Below, piece after piece: positions 45,380 through 54,107 of a stretch of 64,000 bases of DNA (position 1 is the stretch's first letter; every line of letters starts with the position of its first letter). Source of the stretch: Gammaproteobacteria bacterium 42_54_T18 (GTDB taxonomy: Bacteria; Pseudomonadota; Gammaproteobacteria; Pseudomonadales; Ketobacteraceae); the NCBI GenBank assembly GCA_002163245.1, contig MAAL01000055.1, positions 1 to 64,000 of the forward strand, read 5' to 3'. The translations under genes and the position numbers were made by a program. The notes below the pieces were generated by a model. That model was given only the letters and a program-made list of their open reading frames with translations, had not been told where the DNA came from and did no database searches.

Positions 45380-46459
45380 GTGAAGATATTAGTTGTTGGG
45401 CCATCCTGGGTTGGCGATATGGTGATGGCTCAATCGCTTTTTATGTCTATCAAGCGGCAAGACCCTGATGCTGTTATTGATGTGTTGGCTCCCAATTGGA
45501 GCCGTCCCATCATAGAACGAATGCCTGAAGTAAATGCGGCATTAGCATTACCTTTTGATCATGGTGAATTGAAATTAAAAGAGCGTAAAGCCTTTGGGTT
45601 AACGCTAAAAGCATCTCAATATGATCAGTCTATATTGTTACCAAACTCCTTGAAATCAGCTTTGATTCCTTATTGGGCGGGTATTCCCAAGAGAACGGGG
45701 TGGCGTGGAGAGATGCGCTATGGCTTGTTAAACGATTTAAGGCCATTGGATAAAGCAGAATACCCGTTGATGATTCAGCGTTTTGTTGCCCTGGCCTACC
45801 CGAAAGGTCGCGCATTATCAAAAGTGTTGCCCTATCCTCGTTTAGATATTAGTGAAGAAAGCCGCCAGCAAGCGCTTGAGAATCATAAATTGGTTGTGGG
45901 TGATGAGCGAAGGATATTGGCGTTATGTCCGGGAGCAGAGTTCGGTGAGTCAAAACGTTGGCCGAGTGAGAAATTTGCCAAACTTGCCGGGAAACGTATT
46001 GATCAAGGTTGGCGTGTTTGGCTATTTGGCTCGGCAAATGACAATGCAGTCGTCAGTGATATTGTGTCACGCCTCAGTGAAGGTCAGCAGGCCCATTGCT
46101 CAAACCTTGCGGGTAAAACGAGCTTGGCAGAAGCGGTTGATTTGTTGTCATTGGCTGATGCGGTGATTTCTAATGACTCTGGGCTGATGCATATAGCTGC
46201 AGCGTTAAATCGCCCTATGGTTGTGCCTTATGGCTCAACGTCACCAGACTTTACCCCTCCCCTTAGTGATAAGGTGAAAGTCGAGCGCTTAGGTCTGGAT
46301 TGTAGTCCGTGTTTTGAGCGGGAGTGCCCTTTAAAACATGGCGATTGCATGAAGAAGCTGAGATGCGAACAAATTGATACTGCTCTTGGTGCTTTGCTGC
46401 AAGAACAATCGCAGGAACAATCGCAGGAACAGTCACCAGAAAAAGGAAAGGCAGAGTAA
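45380..46459 (+). CDS. waaF: ADP-heptose:LPS heptosyltransferase II
   Basis: Adds the second L-glycero-D-manno-heptose to the LPS inner core. 359 residues, GT9 family: N-terminal VVGPSWVGDMVMAQSLF, LCPGAEFGESKRWP, ISNDSGLMHIAAALNRPMV and the CSPCFERECPLKH Cys cluster. The start is GTG 45380. The C-terminus ends with a 12-bp tandem repeat encoding EQSQ units. The stop and the next start overlap (TAATG), so translation is coupled to waaC. Confidence 0.95.
   Translation: MKILVVGPSWVGDMVMAQSLFMSIKRQDPDAVIDVLAPNWSRPIIERMPEVNAALALPFDHGELKLKERKAFGLTLKASQYDQSILLPNSLKSALIPYWAGIPKRTGWRGEMRYGLLNDLRPLDKAEYPLMIQRFVALAYPKGRALSKVLPYPRLDISEESRQQALENHKLVVGDERRILALCPGAEFGESKRWPSEKFAKLAGKRIDQGWRVWLFGSANDNAVVSDIVSRLSEGQQAHCSNLAGKTSLAEAVDLLSLADAVISNDSGLMHIAAALNRPMVVPYGSTSPDFTPPLSDKVKVERLGLDCSPCFERECPLKHGDCMKKLRCEQIDTALGALLQEQSQEQSQEQSPEKGKAE
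46403..46438 (+). repeat. 12-bp tandem repeat inside waaF
   Basis: GAACAATCGCAG at 46403-46414 and 46415-46426, with a third diverged unit at 46427-46438. It encodes repeating (E)QSQ at the extreme C-terminus and, being a multiple of three, can change copy number without shifting the frame. Confidence 0.8.
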
Positions 46460-47544
46460 TGCGGGTACTGGTGATAAAAACCTCATCATTGGGGGATGTT
46501 ATTCATACATTGCCTGCTTTGACCGATGCAGCACAGGCGTTGCCGGACGTTACGTTTGACTGGGTGGTTGAAGAAGGTTTTGCAGATATACCTGCGTTGC
46601 ATGGTCATGTTGACAAGGTTATTCCTGTAGCTATTCGACGTTGGCGAAAGAGTTTGTTAAAAAGCCTGCGTTCGGGTGAGTGGCGAGATTTTAAAAAAGC
46701 CATTGGGGAAGAGCAGTATTCAGCAGTGATAGATGCACAAGGGTTAATTAAGAGCGCGTGGTTAACTCGATATACCCATGGCCCAATTTTTGGTTTTGCC
46801 AATGAAAGTGCAAAAGAGCCATTAGCGTCACAGTTTTATCATCATAAGGTTAATGTGCCAAAAGATCAGCATGCGGTAGAGCGTACACGGCAGCTGTTTG
46901 CAAAATCATTGGGTTACGATATTCCTTATAAAGTAGGGCGCAGTGGAATTGATGTTGCTGCTTTGCCTGTCCCTGCAACGGGTAAACCCTATTTAATGTT
47001 TTTTCATGGAACAACATGGGATACCAAGCATTGGCCCGAGTTTTACTGGAAGACATTGGCACAAAAGGTTAATAAAGAAGGTTACCGAGTGATGTTGCCT
47101 TGGGGTAACGAGGAAGAAAAAGCACGAGCAGAACGTATTGCTGCATCTGGCGATTCGGGTGCTGGCTTAGGTGAAAATTCGGATATCTGTGTGATGCCAA
47201 AAACAGGGCTGACAGGAATTGCTGGTTGGATTGCGCAGGCGAAAGGTGTGGTTGCTGTAGATACAGGGCTAGCTCACTTGTCTGCTGCGCTAGATGTTCC
47301 TACGGTGTCATTATATGGCTCTACTGACCCTGGTTTAAGTGGGGCTTACGGAAAGAATCAAATTCATCTTTATACTAATTATGATTGTGCTCCTTGTATG
47401 AAGCGAGACTGTGAATACACTGGCCCAAAAGTGAAAAATCAATTGGATATTGCAAAGGGGGAGTATGTTGACCCCCCCTGTTTTAGTAGCATTATGCCAA
47501 ACGCAGTGTTCGATGCATTAAAACAACAGATTTTTGAGGTGTAA
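46459..47544 (+). CDS. waaC: ADP-heptose:LPS heptosyltransferase I
   Basis: Adds the first heptose to Kdo2-lipid A. 361 residues, GT9: VLVIKTSSLGDVIHTLPAL at the N-terminus (the WaaC/F phosphate-loop start), FFHGTTWDTKHWPE, and AVDTGLAHLSAALDVPTVSLYG near the C-terminus. It overlaps waaF by one base and is followed 1 base after its stop by the kinase gene. Same transcript as ilvE-waaF is likely. Confidence 0.95.
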   Translation: MRVLVIKTSSLGDVIHTLPALTDAAQALPDVTFDWVVEEGFADIPALHGHVDKVIPVAIRRWRKSLLKSLRSGEWRDFKKAIGEEQYSAVIDAQGLIKSAWLTRYTHGPIFGFANESAKEPLASQFYHHKVNVPKDQHAVERTRQLFAKSLGYDIPYKVGRSGIDVAALPVPATGKPYLMFFHGTTWDTKHWPEFYWKTLAQKVNKEGYRVMLPWGNEEEKARAERIAASGDSGAGLGENSDICVMPKTGLTGIAGWIAQAKGVVAVDTGLAHLSAALDVPTVSLYGSTDPGLSGAYGKNQIHLYTNYDCAPCMKRDCEYTGPKVKNQLDIAKGEYVDPPCFSSIMPNAVFDALKQQIFEV

Positions 47545-47545
47545 T

Positions 47546-48313
47546 ATGGCGAACGCACTTTACTTGTCTGAACACTTTTCGGAGTTGTGGCAAGGAAAAA
47601 ATCCTTTTGAAGAAGTTGAAAATATCACTGGTGACGTTTACCGAGAGTTGGATGGTAGAACGACCCTGCGATTTGAGCTGAATGGGAAAGGGTATTTTTT
47701 AAAGATACATCGTGGAGTTGGTTGGAAGGAGATTTTTAAAAATCTTGTTCAGTTACGTTTGCCGGTGCTTGGCGCAGAAAACGAATGGAAAGCAATTGAT
47801 AAGTTAAAGAGTATTAATGTTGATACCATGACGTATGTGGCTTATGGAAAGCAAGGTAACAATCCAGCGAAGCAGTTGTCATTTATTATTACTGAAGATT
47901 TGGCTGGTTGTATTTCTTTGGAAGATTATTTTCTTGGTATGCCTGTGGAAGATAGGGGCGATGCAAAAGCGGAAGGGCTTATTTCCAAATTGGCAGAATC
48001 TGTGAAAGTGATGCATCAACATGGTGTGAATCACCGTGATCTTTATATTTGCCATTTTTTGTTTGATCCTAAAAAGACTGAGAGTGAACAAACGTTACAT
48101 GTTATTGATTTACATCGAGCTCAGATTCGAGAAAAGGTGCCATACCGCTGGTTGGTGAAAGATGTTGCAAGTGTTATTTATTCGATGAAAGAAGTTTGCG
48201 CCAGTAATGATCAAATCTCGACGTTTACTCGATTGTATAATAAGGGTAGCGGTAATCAATTCTGGGCGGCAGTGATGAAAAAATCCGATGCTCTGTTAGC
48301 GAAAGTTATATAA
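47546..48313 (+). CDS. waaP: LPS core heptose (I) kinase
   Basis: A 255-residue small-molecule-type kinase that phosphorylates the first heptose of the inner core. ATG 47546 has gaggt five bases before it. The kinase motifs are visible: GYFLKIHRGVGWKEIFKNL (Lys), and HGVNHRDLYICHFLFD with the typical WaaP catalytic Asp and HxD-xYICHF, then VIDLHRAQIR. Phosphorylated inner-core heptose is needed for outer-membrane integrity in Pseudomonas. It follows waaC at once. Confidence 0.9.
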   Translation: MANALYLSEHFSELWQGKNPFEEVENITGDVYRELDGRTTLRFELNGKGYFLKIHRGVGWKEIFKNLVQLRLPVLGAENEWKAIDKLKSINVDTMTYVAYGKQGNNPAKQLSFIITEDLAGCISLEDYFLGMPVEDRGDAKAEGLISKLAESVKVMHQHGVNHRDLYICHFLFDPKKTESEQTLHVIDLHRAQIREKVPYRWLVKDVASVIYSMKEVCASNDQISTFTRLYNKGSGNQFWAAVMKKSDALLAKVI

Positions 48314-48336
48314 ATCGGAATTATTGTAGGTATTTA

Positions 48337-49527
48337 ATGTTTAGCCAAAATGAAAATGTGAATAAATATACCAATATTGTAGAATTGGTATTGGTTGGTT
48401 GGTTGTGTTTGGGTCTTTTTCTTATTCTGAGTAGTATGGTTTGGTCTTTAACAGGTACTGCTTATATTACGCGGATTCATATTGGATGGGTGTTGCCTAG
48501 TGTATTGATTGCTGTTTGGGGCTGGCGGTATTTTTTGATTTTTTGGGTTTCAAACTGGTCTTTGATGTTGTTTTTTGTGTCTATAATTGTAGCATCGGCT
48601 TTTCTAACTGAAAATAATGAAGGCATAACGAGAGATTTGAAGGCTGTGAGTATTTTAGTGTTTGGAATGCCTGCACTGGTTCGGGTTATTGCTGTGCGAA
48701 ATTTTTTGATTTTTGATGTGGTGCTGTTTTTTTCAGGTGTAATTGTTTGTGGTTACGTGTTGGTTGAGTTATATGATGTTTATACCTTGCGTAACGGTAG
48801 GGCTGTTAGTCGGTTTGAAGTGTTCCCTCAGCTTAATAATCCATTGTATATGGCACAATATGTTGGTGCGTTGGGTGTGCTGTTTTTGGGGGCTGCTGGC
48901 CGGATATCTCAAAATAAAGGTCAGCTTTGGCCTGTATTTTTAGTGATGTTCTGTATTTTAGCATTGGCAGCATTCAAGACGGAAAGTAGGTCTTGGCTGG
49001 TGGCAATGGCACTGGTTTGTATTGTTGCGATGTATAGTACTAAGCGTTTTGGCTTGATGGCTGCTGGTCTCGTTTCAGTTGTTGTATTAGGATGGTTTTT
49101 CAAAGATCAGATTTTTGCACGAGGTATTTCCATGTCATATCGTGATCAGATATGGATGGAGGGTATTCGGCAAGGAATGGATAGACCCTTAGGTCAGGGG
49201 TCTGGAGCAAGTCTTCGGGTGCTTCGATGGGACGAACCACATAATATATTCCTTACTATGTGGTTGATGTATGGTCTTGTTCCCATGTTGCTTTTTGTAT
49301 CTGCAGTTTTAGTTCTGATAAATCAAGTTAGGGTTATTGCTCCTAGAGAGTATTTTGGATGGCTTTTGCCGTTGGCTTTTGGTGTTGGGATGTTATTTTT
49401 TGAAGGGGCAAATGTTATCCATAGACCAAATGAAAGTTGGCTCCTTATTTGGATCCCCATTTGTTTCTTGCTTGCGGCTAAAACTTATAGATATGTCGGC
49501 AATGATTCAAAAATGGGAACAAGGTAA
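48337..49527 (+). CDS. waaL: O-antigen ligase-like membrane protein (WaaL/Wzy-C family)
   Basis: A 396-residue integral membrane protein with about ten to twelve hydrophobic segments. The FKTESRSWLVAMA segment (Arg in a periplasmic loop) and DEPHNIFLTMWLMYG (the conserved His region) match the O-antigen ligase/polymerase superfamily. As a ligase it would join undecaprenyl-linked polysaccharide to the lipid A-core. Wzy polymerase is the main alternative. AT-rich relative to neighbours. Confidence 0.75.
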   Translation: MFSQNENVNKYTNIVELVLVGWLCLGLFLILSSMVWSLTGTAYITRIHIGWVLPSVLIAVWGWRYFLIFWVSNWSLMLFFVSIIVASAFLTENNEGITRDLKAVSILVFGMPALVRVIAVRNFLIFDVVLFFSGVIVCGYVLVELYDVYTLRNGRAVSRFEVFPQLNNPLYMAQYVGALGVLFLGAAGRISQNKGQLWPVFLVMFCILALAAFKTESRSWLVAMALVCIVAMYSTKRFGLMAAGLVSVVVLGWFFKDQIFARGISMSYRDQIWMEGIRQGMDRPLGQGSGASLRVLRWDEPHNIFLTMWLMYGLVPMLLFVSAVLVLINQVRVIAPREYFGWLLPLAFGVGMLFFEGANVIHRPNESWLLIWIPICFLLAAKTYRYVGNDSKMGTR

Positions 49528-49531
49528 GCAT

Positions 49532-50401
49532 ATGGTAGGTGAGAAAACTAAACCTTTGGTAACAGTCCTTATTCCTTCATATAACCATGAAAGGTACGTA
49601 AGAGAGTCGGTTCTTAGCATCATTGAGCAAACATGGGAGAGCGTGCAGCTAATAGTAGTTGATGATGGATCATCTGATAACAGCGTAAAGCTTTTGGAGA
49701 GCCTGTCCGAAGAATATGGATTTGAGTTTATTGCTCAGGAAAATAAGGGGTTAACAGCTACACTTAATGATGCACTTGCAAAATCACAAGGCACCTACTT
49801 TTGTATGTTAAGTTCTGATGATATTGCGTTTCCTGACAAGCTGGAAAAACAGATTGCTTTTATGGAGCGTAGGCCGGATGTAGGTTTATGTGGTGGTAGT
49901 GCTATAAGTATTGATGAGAATGGCGTTAGATGTAAAAAACAGGAAAAATTGGTATATGCAGAGCTCAATTTTGATGATGTTTTTACATTAAGAAAAGATG
50001 GGCCAAGTGCCCCTACAATGATGGCAAGAACTGAAGCGTTACGTGATGTGGGGGGGTATGATCCAGAAATTCGTCTAGAAGATATGGATATGTGGTTAAA
50101 ATTGACGCATGGAGAATGGAAGTTAGCATGTTTGGATGATGTTTTTTCCTATTATCGAGTTCATGAGAATAACACCTATAAAAACCTCGAATTTATGTTA
50201 GCTTGCCTACTTGAATCGTGGGGAAAGTATAGTGATCAGCCTGCTTGGGATGAAGTTCGAAATAAATTTATCATTAGCACTTTTTTAAAAGCTGCAAAAA
50301 ATAATAAGAAACTGGCAATAAAACTAATTCCTAAGATTAGCGTTACTGCATATGACATGAAGGTACTTCGAGGGTTGATGCGTCTAGGTTTTTCTTGGTG
50401 A
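49532..50401 (+). CDS. Family 2 glycosyltransferase
   Basis: A 289-residue GT-A fold enzyme starting at ATG 49532, four bases after the ligase stop. VTVLIPSYNHERYVRESV and VVDDGSSDN at the N-terminus, LSSDDIAFPDKLEKQ (DD pair), and YDPEIRLEDMDMWLKL. Inverting sugar transferase, probably for the LPS outer core. Substrate not readable. It ends exactly where the convergent gene ends; the two stop codons touch (50401/50402). Confidence 0.87.
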   Translation: MVGEKTKPLVTVLIPSYNHERYVRESVLSIIEQTWESVQLIVVDDGSSDNSVKLLESLSEEYGFEFIAQENKGLTATLNDALAKSQGTYFCMLSSDDIAFPDKLEKQIAFMERRPDVGLCGGSAISIDENGVRCKKQEKLVYAELNFDDVFTLRKDGPSAPTMMARTEALRDVGGYDPEIRLEDMDMWLKLTHGEWKLACLDDVFSYYRVHENNTYKNLEFMLACLLESWGKYSDQPAWDEVRNKFIISTFLKAAKNNKKLAIKLIPKISVTAYDMKVLRGLMRLGFSW

Positions 50402-51373
50402 TTAGGGACGTTGTGAATTTTTGTTCTTTCTCAAAAAATTGAATATTATCGATCGCTTCTTTTCTCTTAACGGTTTTGCAATTTCATCTATGATTTTTTC
50501 GCCTATACGATTAAAGCTGAAGTTCTCTTCTGCTAGATTTTGACCATTGCGAGAAATCGTTATGCAAAGTTCATTGTTAGCCTGTAGTTTTCTTAGTTTC
50601 CTTTCTAGCGTGTCGAAATTGTCATATAAAACAATGTTATTCATGTCTTTGAAACCAAGGGCTTGGTTTTCAAAGTCGCCTTGATTAAATGCAATCAATA
50701 TGCAGCCACAGGCCATAGCCTCAAAATTCTTGATCATGTTTTCTCCTAGGCCAATATCAGCACTTAGGAAAAAACGTATGTTATTTAGTTTTTCGAGGTA
50801 GTCGTGGCCTGAGTTTGTTCTGGTCACAAAAAGGCCGAGTTCTTCTTTTGCCCTGTCTAAGATTTTCTTTCGTTCAATATACGTGTCTCTATCTATACTA
50901 CCTATAAAGCCAAGTTCTATCGTTCTTGATTGGTGCGTATTTTTGAGTAGGTTTTGGTCATATCCCTTTGGAATGAAGGTTGCGTCGGCATTATCTTTTT
51001 TTCGAAATTTTTCAGCGATGGTTGCTCCGGATACAAGGATTTTTGCCCCGGATACAGTGTTAAAATAACGAGAAAATTTTCTGTAATATTTGGACTGAGG
51101 GATAAAATTTTGACATGCATCGTGCTCTAATATAACAAGGTTTGGTATTTTTTTGATAAAATCTGTTTGACGAAGAGCCCATTTAAATCTTATGAATAGG
51201 ATGGTGCGTCCATACTTCTGAGTGTCTATGTTTTTTTTGAAATACCTAGATAGATTGCTCTGTTCTTTTGTGGATAGCCGACGTAAATCAAGGGAGCAAT
51301 GCTTTGCAATACCTTCATATAAAGATTCTAGTTGAATGCGTTGTTGATCAATGACAAGCATGAGTACTTTCAT
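50402..51373 (-). CDS. Glycosyltransferase, GT1/CgeB-like
   Basis: A 323-residue protein with a GT-B-like second half. ELGFIGSIDRDTYIERK, FFLSADIGLGENMIKNFEAMACGCILIAF and NGQNLAEENFSFNRIGEKI fit the C-terminal donor-binding domain seen in CgeB-like and other GT4-type enzymes. The N-terminal half is divergent. Low GC and Lys/Asn-rich, unlike the flanking LPS genes, which suggests transfer. Last gene of the reverse-strand LPS set. Confidence 0.7.
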   Translation of the reverse strand: MKVLMLVIDQQRIQLESLYEGIAKHCSLDLRRLSTKEQSNLSRYFKKNIDTQKYGRTILFIRFKWALRQTDFIKKIPNLVILEHDACQNFIPQSKYYRKFSRYFNTVSGAKILVSGATIAEKFRKKDNADATFIPKGYDQNLLKNTHQSRTIELGFIGSIDRDTYIERKKILDRAKEELGLFVTRTNSGHDYLEKLNNIRFFLSADIGLGENMIKNFEAMACGCILIAFNQGDFENQALGFKDMNNIVLYDNFDTLERKLRKLQANNELCITISRNGQNLAEENFSFNRIGEKIIDEIAKPLREKKRSIIFNFLRKNKNSQRP

Positions 51374-51418
51374 GGATTAGGCCTGAATCGGTATGGTTTT
51401 TTGTAAAGTGAATGTTTA

Positions 51419-52318
51419 CTACCTTACATAGGTTTTTAAGTATTTCCTAAGGTAGGATAATTTAAATAAAGACATTGGGGATGTTCGGATTGCATTTTCA
51501 TAATGCTTTCGCGAATCAATGTAATTACCTGCCATGAAAAAAGTTCTAAATAGTGATAACGAACGAAGGCTGCTGTACTCAGCTTTTAATTTTTGACACT
51601 CTTTTGGGATTCGCTCTTTGGAAAATACCTCGTCAACCAGGCTTAGGCCTATTTCTTGGGCGAGTTGGGTATTGTGTCTAAGGCTGTCGTCGTGCTTGTG
51701 GATTTTTGCTAAACTTTCAGTGATGACAGCAGCCTTAAAATTGGAAAGCGCATGGGCAAATACGGGGATATCTTCGGTGCACCTAAATTTTTCAGGGTAT
51801 AAGTAATTTGAAAATATATCTCGACGCATCGCTGTTGGGCCGTTTGATATAGCTAGGCTCTTATCAATCAAGTAGGCTTTTAATACATCGACATTCGCCG
51901 ACACTTTTAGCTTTGGAAGGTGTTGTTTGATTTTCCCTGAAGGGTATATCGAATCATGACCTCCAATAAAAATGCCCACGCTGGGCTGGTTGCTAATATT
52001 TTCTCGAAAATGGTTTAATGCATTTTCGGACATTTCATCGTCGGCATCTAAGAATATTAAATACTGCCCTGAAGATAGCGATATACCCTTGTTTCTTGTT
52101 GCGGCGGGGCCGCTATTTTTCTGATTAACGATTGTAAAAGCATTATTTTGTTGCAGCTCTCTTAATATTTTAGCAGTGTTATCTGTTGATCCATCATTGA
52201 CTACTATTAATTCCCAATCGTATCCGTTTTGTTTAAGAACAGAACGTATGGCCTTAGGAACCTTTGTAGCATAATTGTAGGTTGGAATGATTATGCTGAA
52301 TAATAATTTCTGGGCCAT
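51419..52318 (-). CDS. Family 2 glycosyltransferase
   Basis: A 299-residue GT-A enzyme. FSIIIPTYNYATKVPKAIRS, VVNDGSTDNTAK, NSGPAATRNKGISLSSGQYL and LDADDEMSENAL (DxD) are typical. Likely adds a sugar in the LPS outer core. It lies 21 bases after the carbamoyltransferase stop. AT-rich. Confidence 0.9.
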   Translation of the reverse strand: MAQKLLFSIIIPTYNYATKVPKAIRSVLKQNGYDWELIVVNDGSTDNTAKILRELQQNNAFTIVNQKNSGPAATRNKGISLSSGQYLIFLDADDEMSENALNHFRENISNQPSVGIFIGGHDSIYPSGKIKQHLPKLKVSANVDVLKAYLIDKSLAISNGPTAMRRDIFSNYLYPEKFRCTEDIPVFAHALSNFKAAVITESLAKIHKHDDSLRHNTQLAQEIGLSLVDEVFSKERIPKECQKLKAEYSSLRSLSLFRTFFMAGNYIDSRKHYENAIRTSPMSLFKLSYLRKYLKTYVR

Positions 52319-52339
52319 AATTCGTTCTTTTATTGGGGT

Positions 52340-54061
52340 TTATTTAGTAACCAATACATCTTCCATAATCAGATACTCAAGATCTGAACCGAAGAACATA
52401 TTAAGAGCATCTTCTGGTGTACAAACAACGGCTTCACCACGACGATTTAATGATGTGTTTAACACAACGCCGTTGCCTGTAAGTTTTTCCATTTCTTCCA
52501 TCAGCGCATAATAACGAGGATGGTTTTCTTTCTTTAACGCCTGAGCACGAGCGGTGCCATCCTCATGGACAACTTCAGGAACTCGTGTTTTCCATTCTTC
52601 TTCAACTTCAAATGTGAATGTCATAAATGGAGCGGGGTGATCGTTGATAAACATTTCTTTAGCAACACGATCTAGCATGCTTGGGCAGAATGGGCGCCAG
52701 CGCTCACGAAATTTTATTTGCTCGTTAATACGATCCGCAACCCCTTTTGCGCTTGGGGAACCTATAATGCTTCGGCCTCCTAGTGCTCTTGGACCAAACT
52801 CCATTCGCCCTTGGAACCAAGCAACAGGATTTCCGTCATGTAAGATTTTTGCAATCTCCACAGGTACATCGCTGATTATTTGGTAGCTGGGCTTGTTAGG
52901 GTGGTCCTTGCAGGCTGCTTCACATTCATCGTTGGTGAAAGATGGTCCCAAATAGACGTGTTCCATCTTGTCTACCACGATACCGCGTTTCACCGCAGCA
53001 AAGGATGCGGCTCCGATTGCAGTTCCTGCGTCACCAGAAGCGGGTTGTACCCACAGTTCTTTTACATTGGATTGCGCGATAATTTTTTGGTTCAGTTTTA
53101 CGTTGAGTGCACCACCACCTGAAAATACAAGTTTTCCTGTTTCATTAAGAATGTCACCTAAATAATAGTTCATTAGTTTGAGTGAGATTTCTTCGTATAG
53201 TTTTTGTATGGCTGCTGCATAATGAATGTATGGATCATCAGCAGCATCCCCTTGGCGGCGAGGGCCAAGCCAATCTATTAGCTTTGGTGTAAAGTAATAA
53301 CCTTTGCCTTTTTCTTTATAACGGCGCAAGCCTACAACGTTGGCATACTCAGTATTTACGCTAAATTCACCATCCTTAAAGTCGATAAGCCGGCTAAAGT
53401 CATAACGGCTTGCGTCGCCATAAGGGGCCATGCCCATCACTTTATATTCACCGTCGAGCATTTCAAAACCCAAGTATTCAGTGATGGCACCGTATAGGCC
53501 GCCCAATGAATCTGGGTCATAAAATTCTTTAATTTTATGGATCTTGCCGTTTTCACCATAGCCAAAAAATGTCGTGGCGTATTCACCTTTGCCATCAATA
53601 CCCATGATGGCGGTCTTCTCTTTGAATCCTGATAAGTGATAAGCACTACTTGCGTGGGCTAGATGGTGTTCTACGGCTTCAAATTCGATTTTTTTAGGGT
53701 TGATACCAAGCTTTTTTAGTAGCTCCATGATGTTGTCTTTGTAGCGATAAAAACGACGATTGCCGGTTAGTATAGCATCAAGAGCTCGGTCTGGGGCATA
53801 CCAGTAACGCTTGGCATAGTGCCAACGTGCTGGTGAAGTTAATGGGATAGGGGCAAAAGGTACGGCAACAACATCGACATCCTCAGGGGAAATGCCTGCA
53901 AATTCCAAACAGAACTTGGCGGATTCGTAAGGCATTTTATTCTTGGCATGTTTATCACGAATAAAACGCTCTTCTTCAGCGGCGGCAACAAGCTTGTTAT
54001 CAATATATAGCGCTGCTGATGGATCATGGCTCAATGCGCCTGATAGTCCAAGGGTGATCAT
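52340..54061 (-). CDS. Carbamoyltransferase (NodU/CmcH family, WapO-like)
   Basis: A 573-residue enzyme that transfers a carbamoyl group from carbamoyl phosphate to a sugar hydroxyl. N-terminal adenylate-forming domain with LGLSGALSHDPSAALYID and EHHLAHASSAYHLSGF; IDGKGEYATTFFG; C-terminal domain with MEFGPRALGGRSIIGSP and RERWRPFCPSML. In Pseudomonas the LPS core carries a carbamoylated heptose made by such an enzyme (WapO). Its position in the core locus fits that role. Full length. Confidence 0.9.
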   Translation of the reverse strand: MITLGLSGALSHDPSAALYIDNKLVAAAEEERFIRDKHAKNKMPYESAKFCLEFAGISPEDVDVVAVPFAPIPLTSPARWHYAKRYWYAPDRALDAILTGNRRFYRYKDNIMELLKKLGINPKKIEFEAVEHHLAHASSAYHLSGFKEKTAIMGIDGKGEYATTFFGYGENGKIHKIKEFYDPDSLGGLYGAITEYLGFEMLDGEYKVMGMAPYGDASRYDFSRLIDFKDGEFSVNTEYANVVGLRRYKEKGKGYYFTPKLIDWLGPRRQGDAADDPYIHYAAAIQKLYEEISLKLMNYYLGDILNETGKLVFSGGGALNVKLNQKIIAQSNVKELWVQPASGDAGTAIGAASFAAVKRGIVVDKMEHVYLGPSFTNDECEAACKDHPNKPSYQIISDVPVEIAKILHDGNPVAWFQGRMEFGPRALGGRSIIGSPSAKGVADRINEQIKFRERWRPFCPSMLDRVAKEMFINDHPAPFMTFTFEVEEEWKTRVPEVVHEDGTARAQALKKENHPRYYALMEEMEKLTGNGVVLNTSLNRRGEAVVCTPEDALNMFFGSDLEYLIMEDVLVTK

Positions 54062-54107
54062 GTGAAAGTCCTGTTAAGTTCTTTGTTATGGTTTGTTCTG
54101 AGTAGGT

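Noticed and set aside
49337-49531. Long N-terminal extension of the GT2 protein overlapping the ligase gene
   Set aside because: The extension reads antagonistically in a second frame of the ligase gene. ATG 49532 starts directly before the standard GT2 N-terminus.
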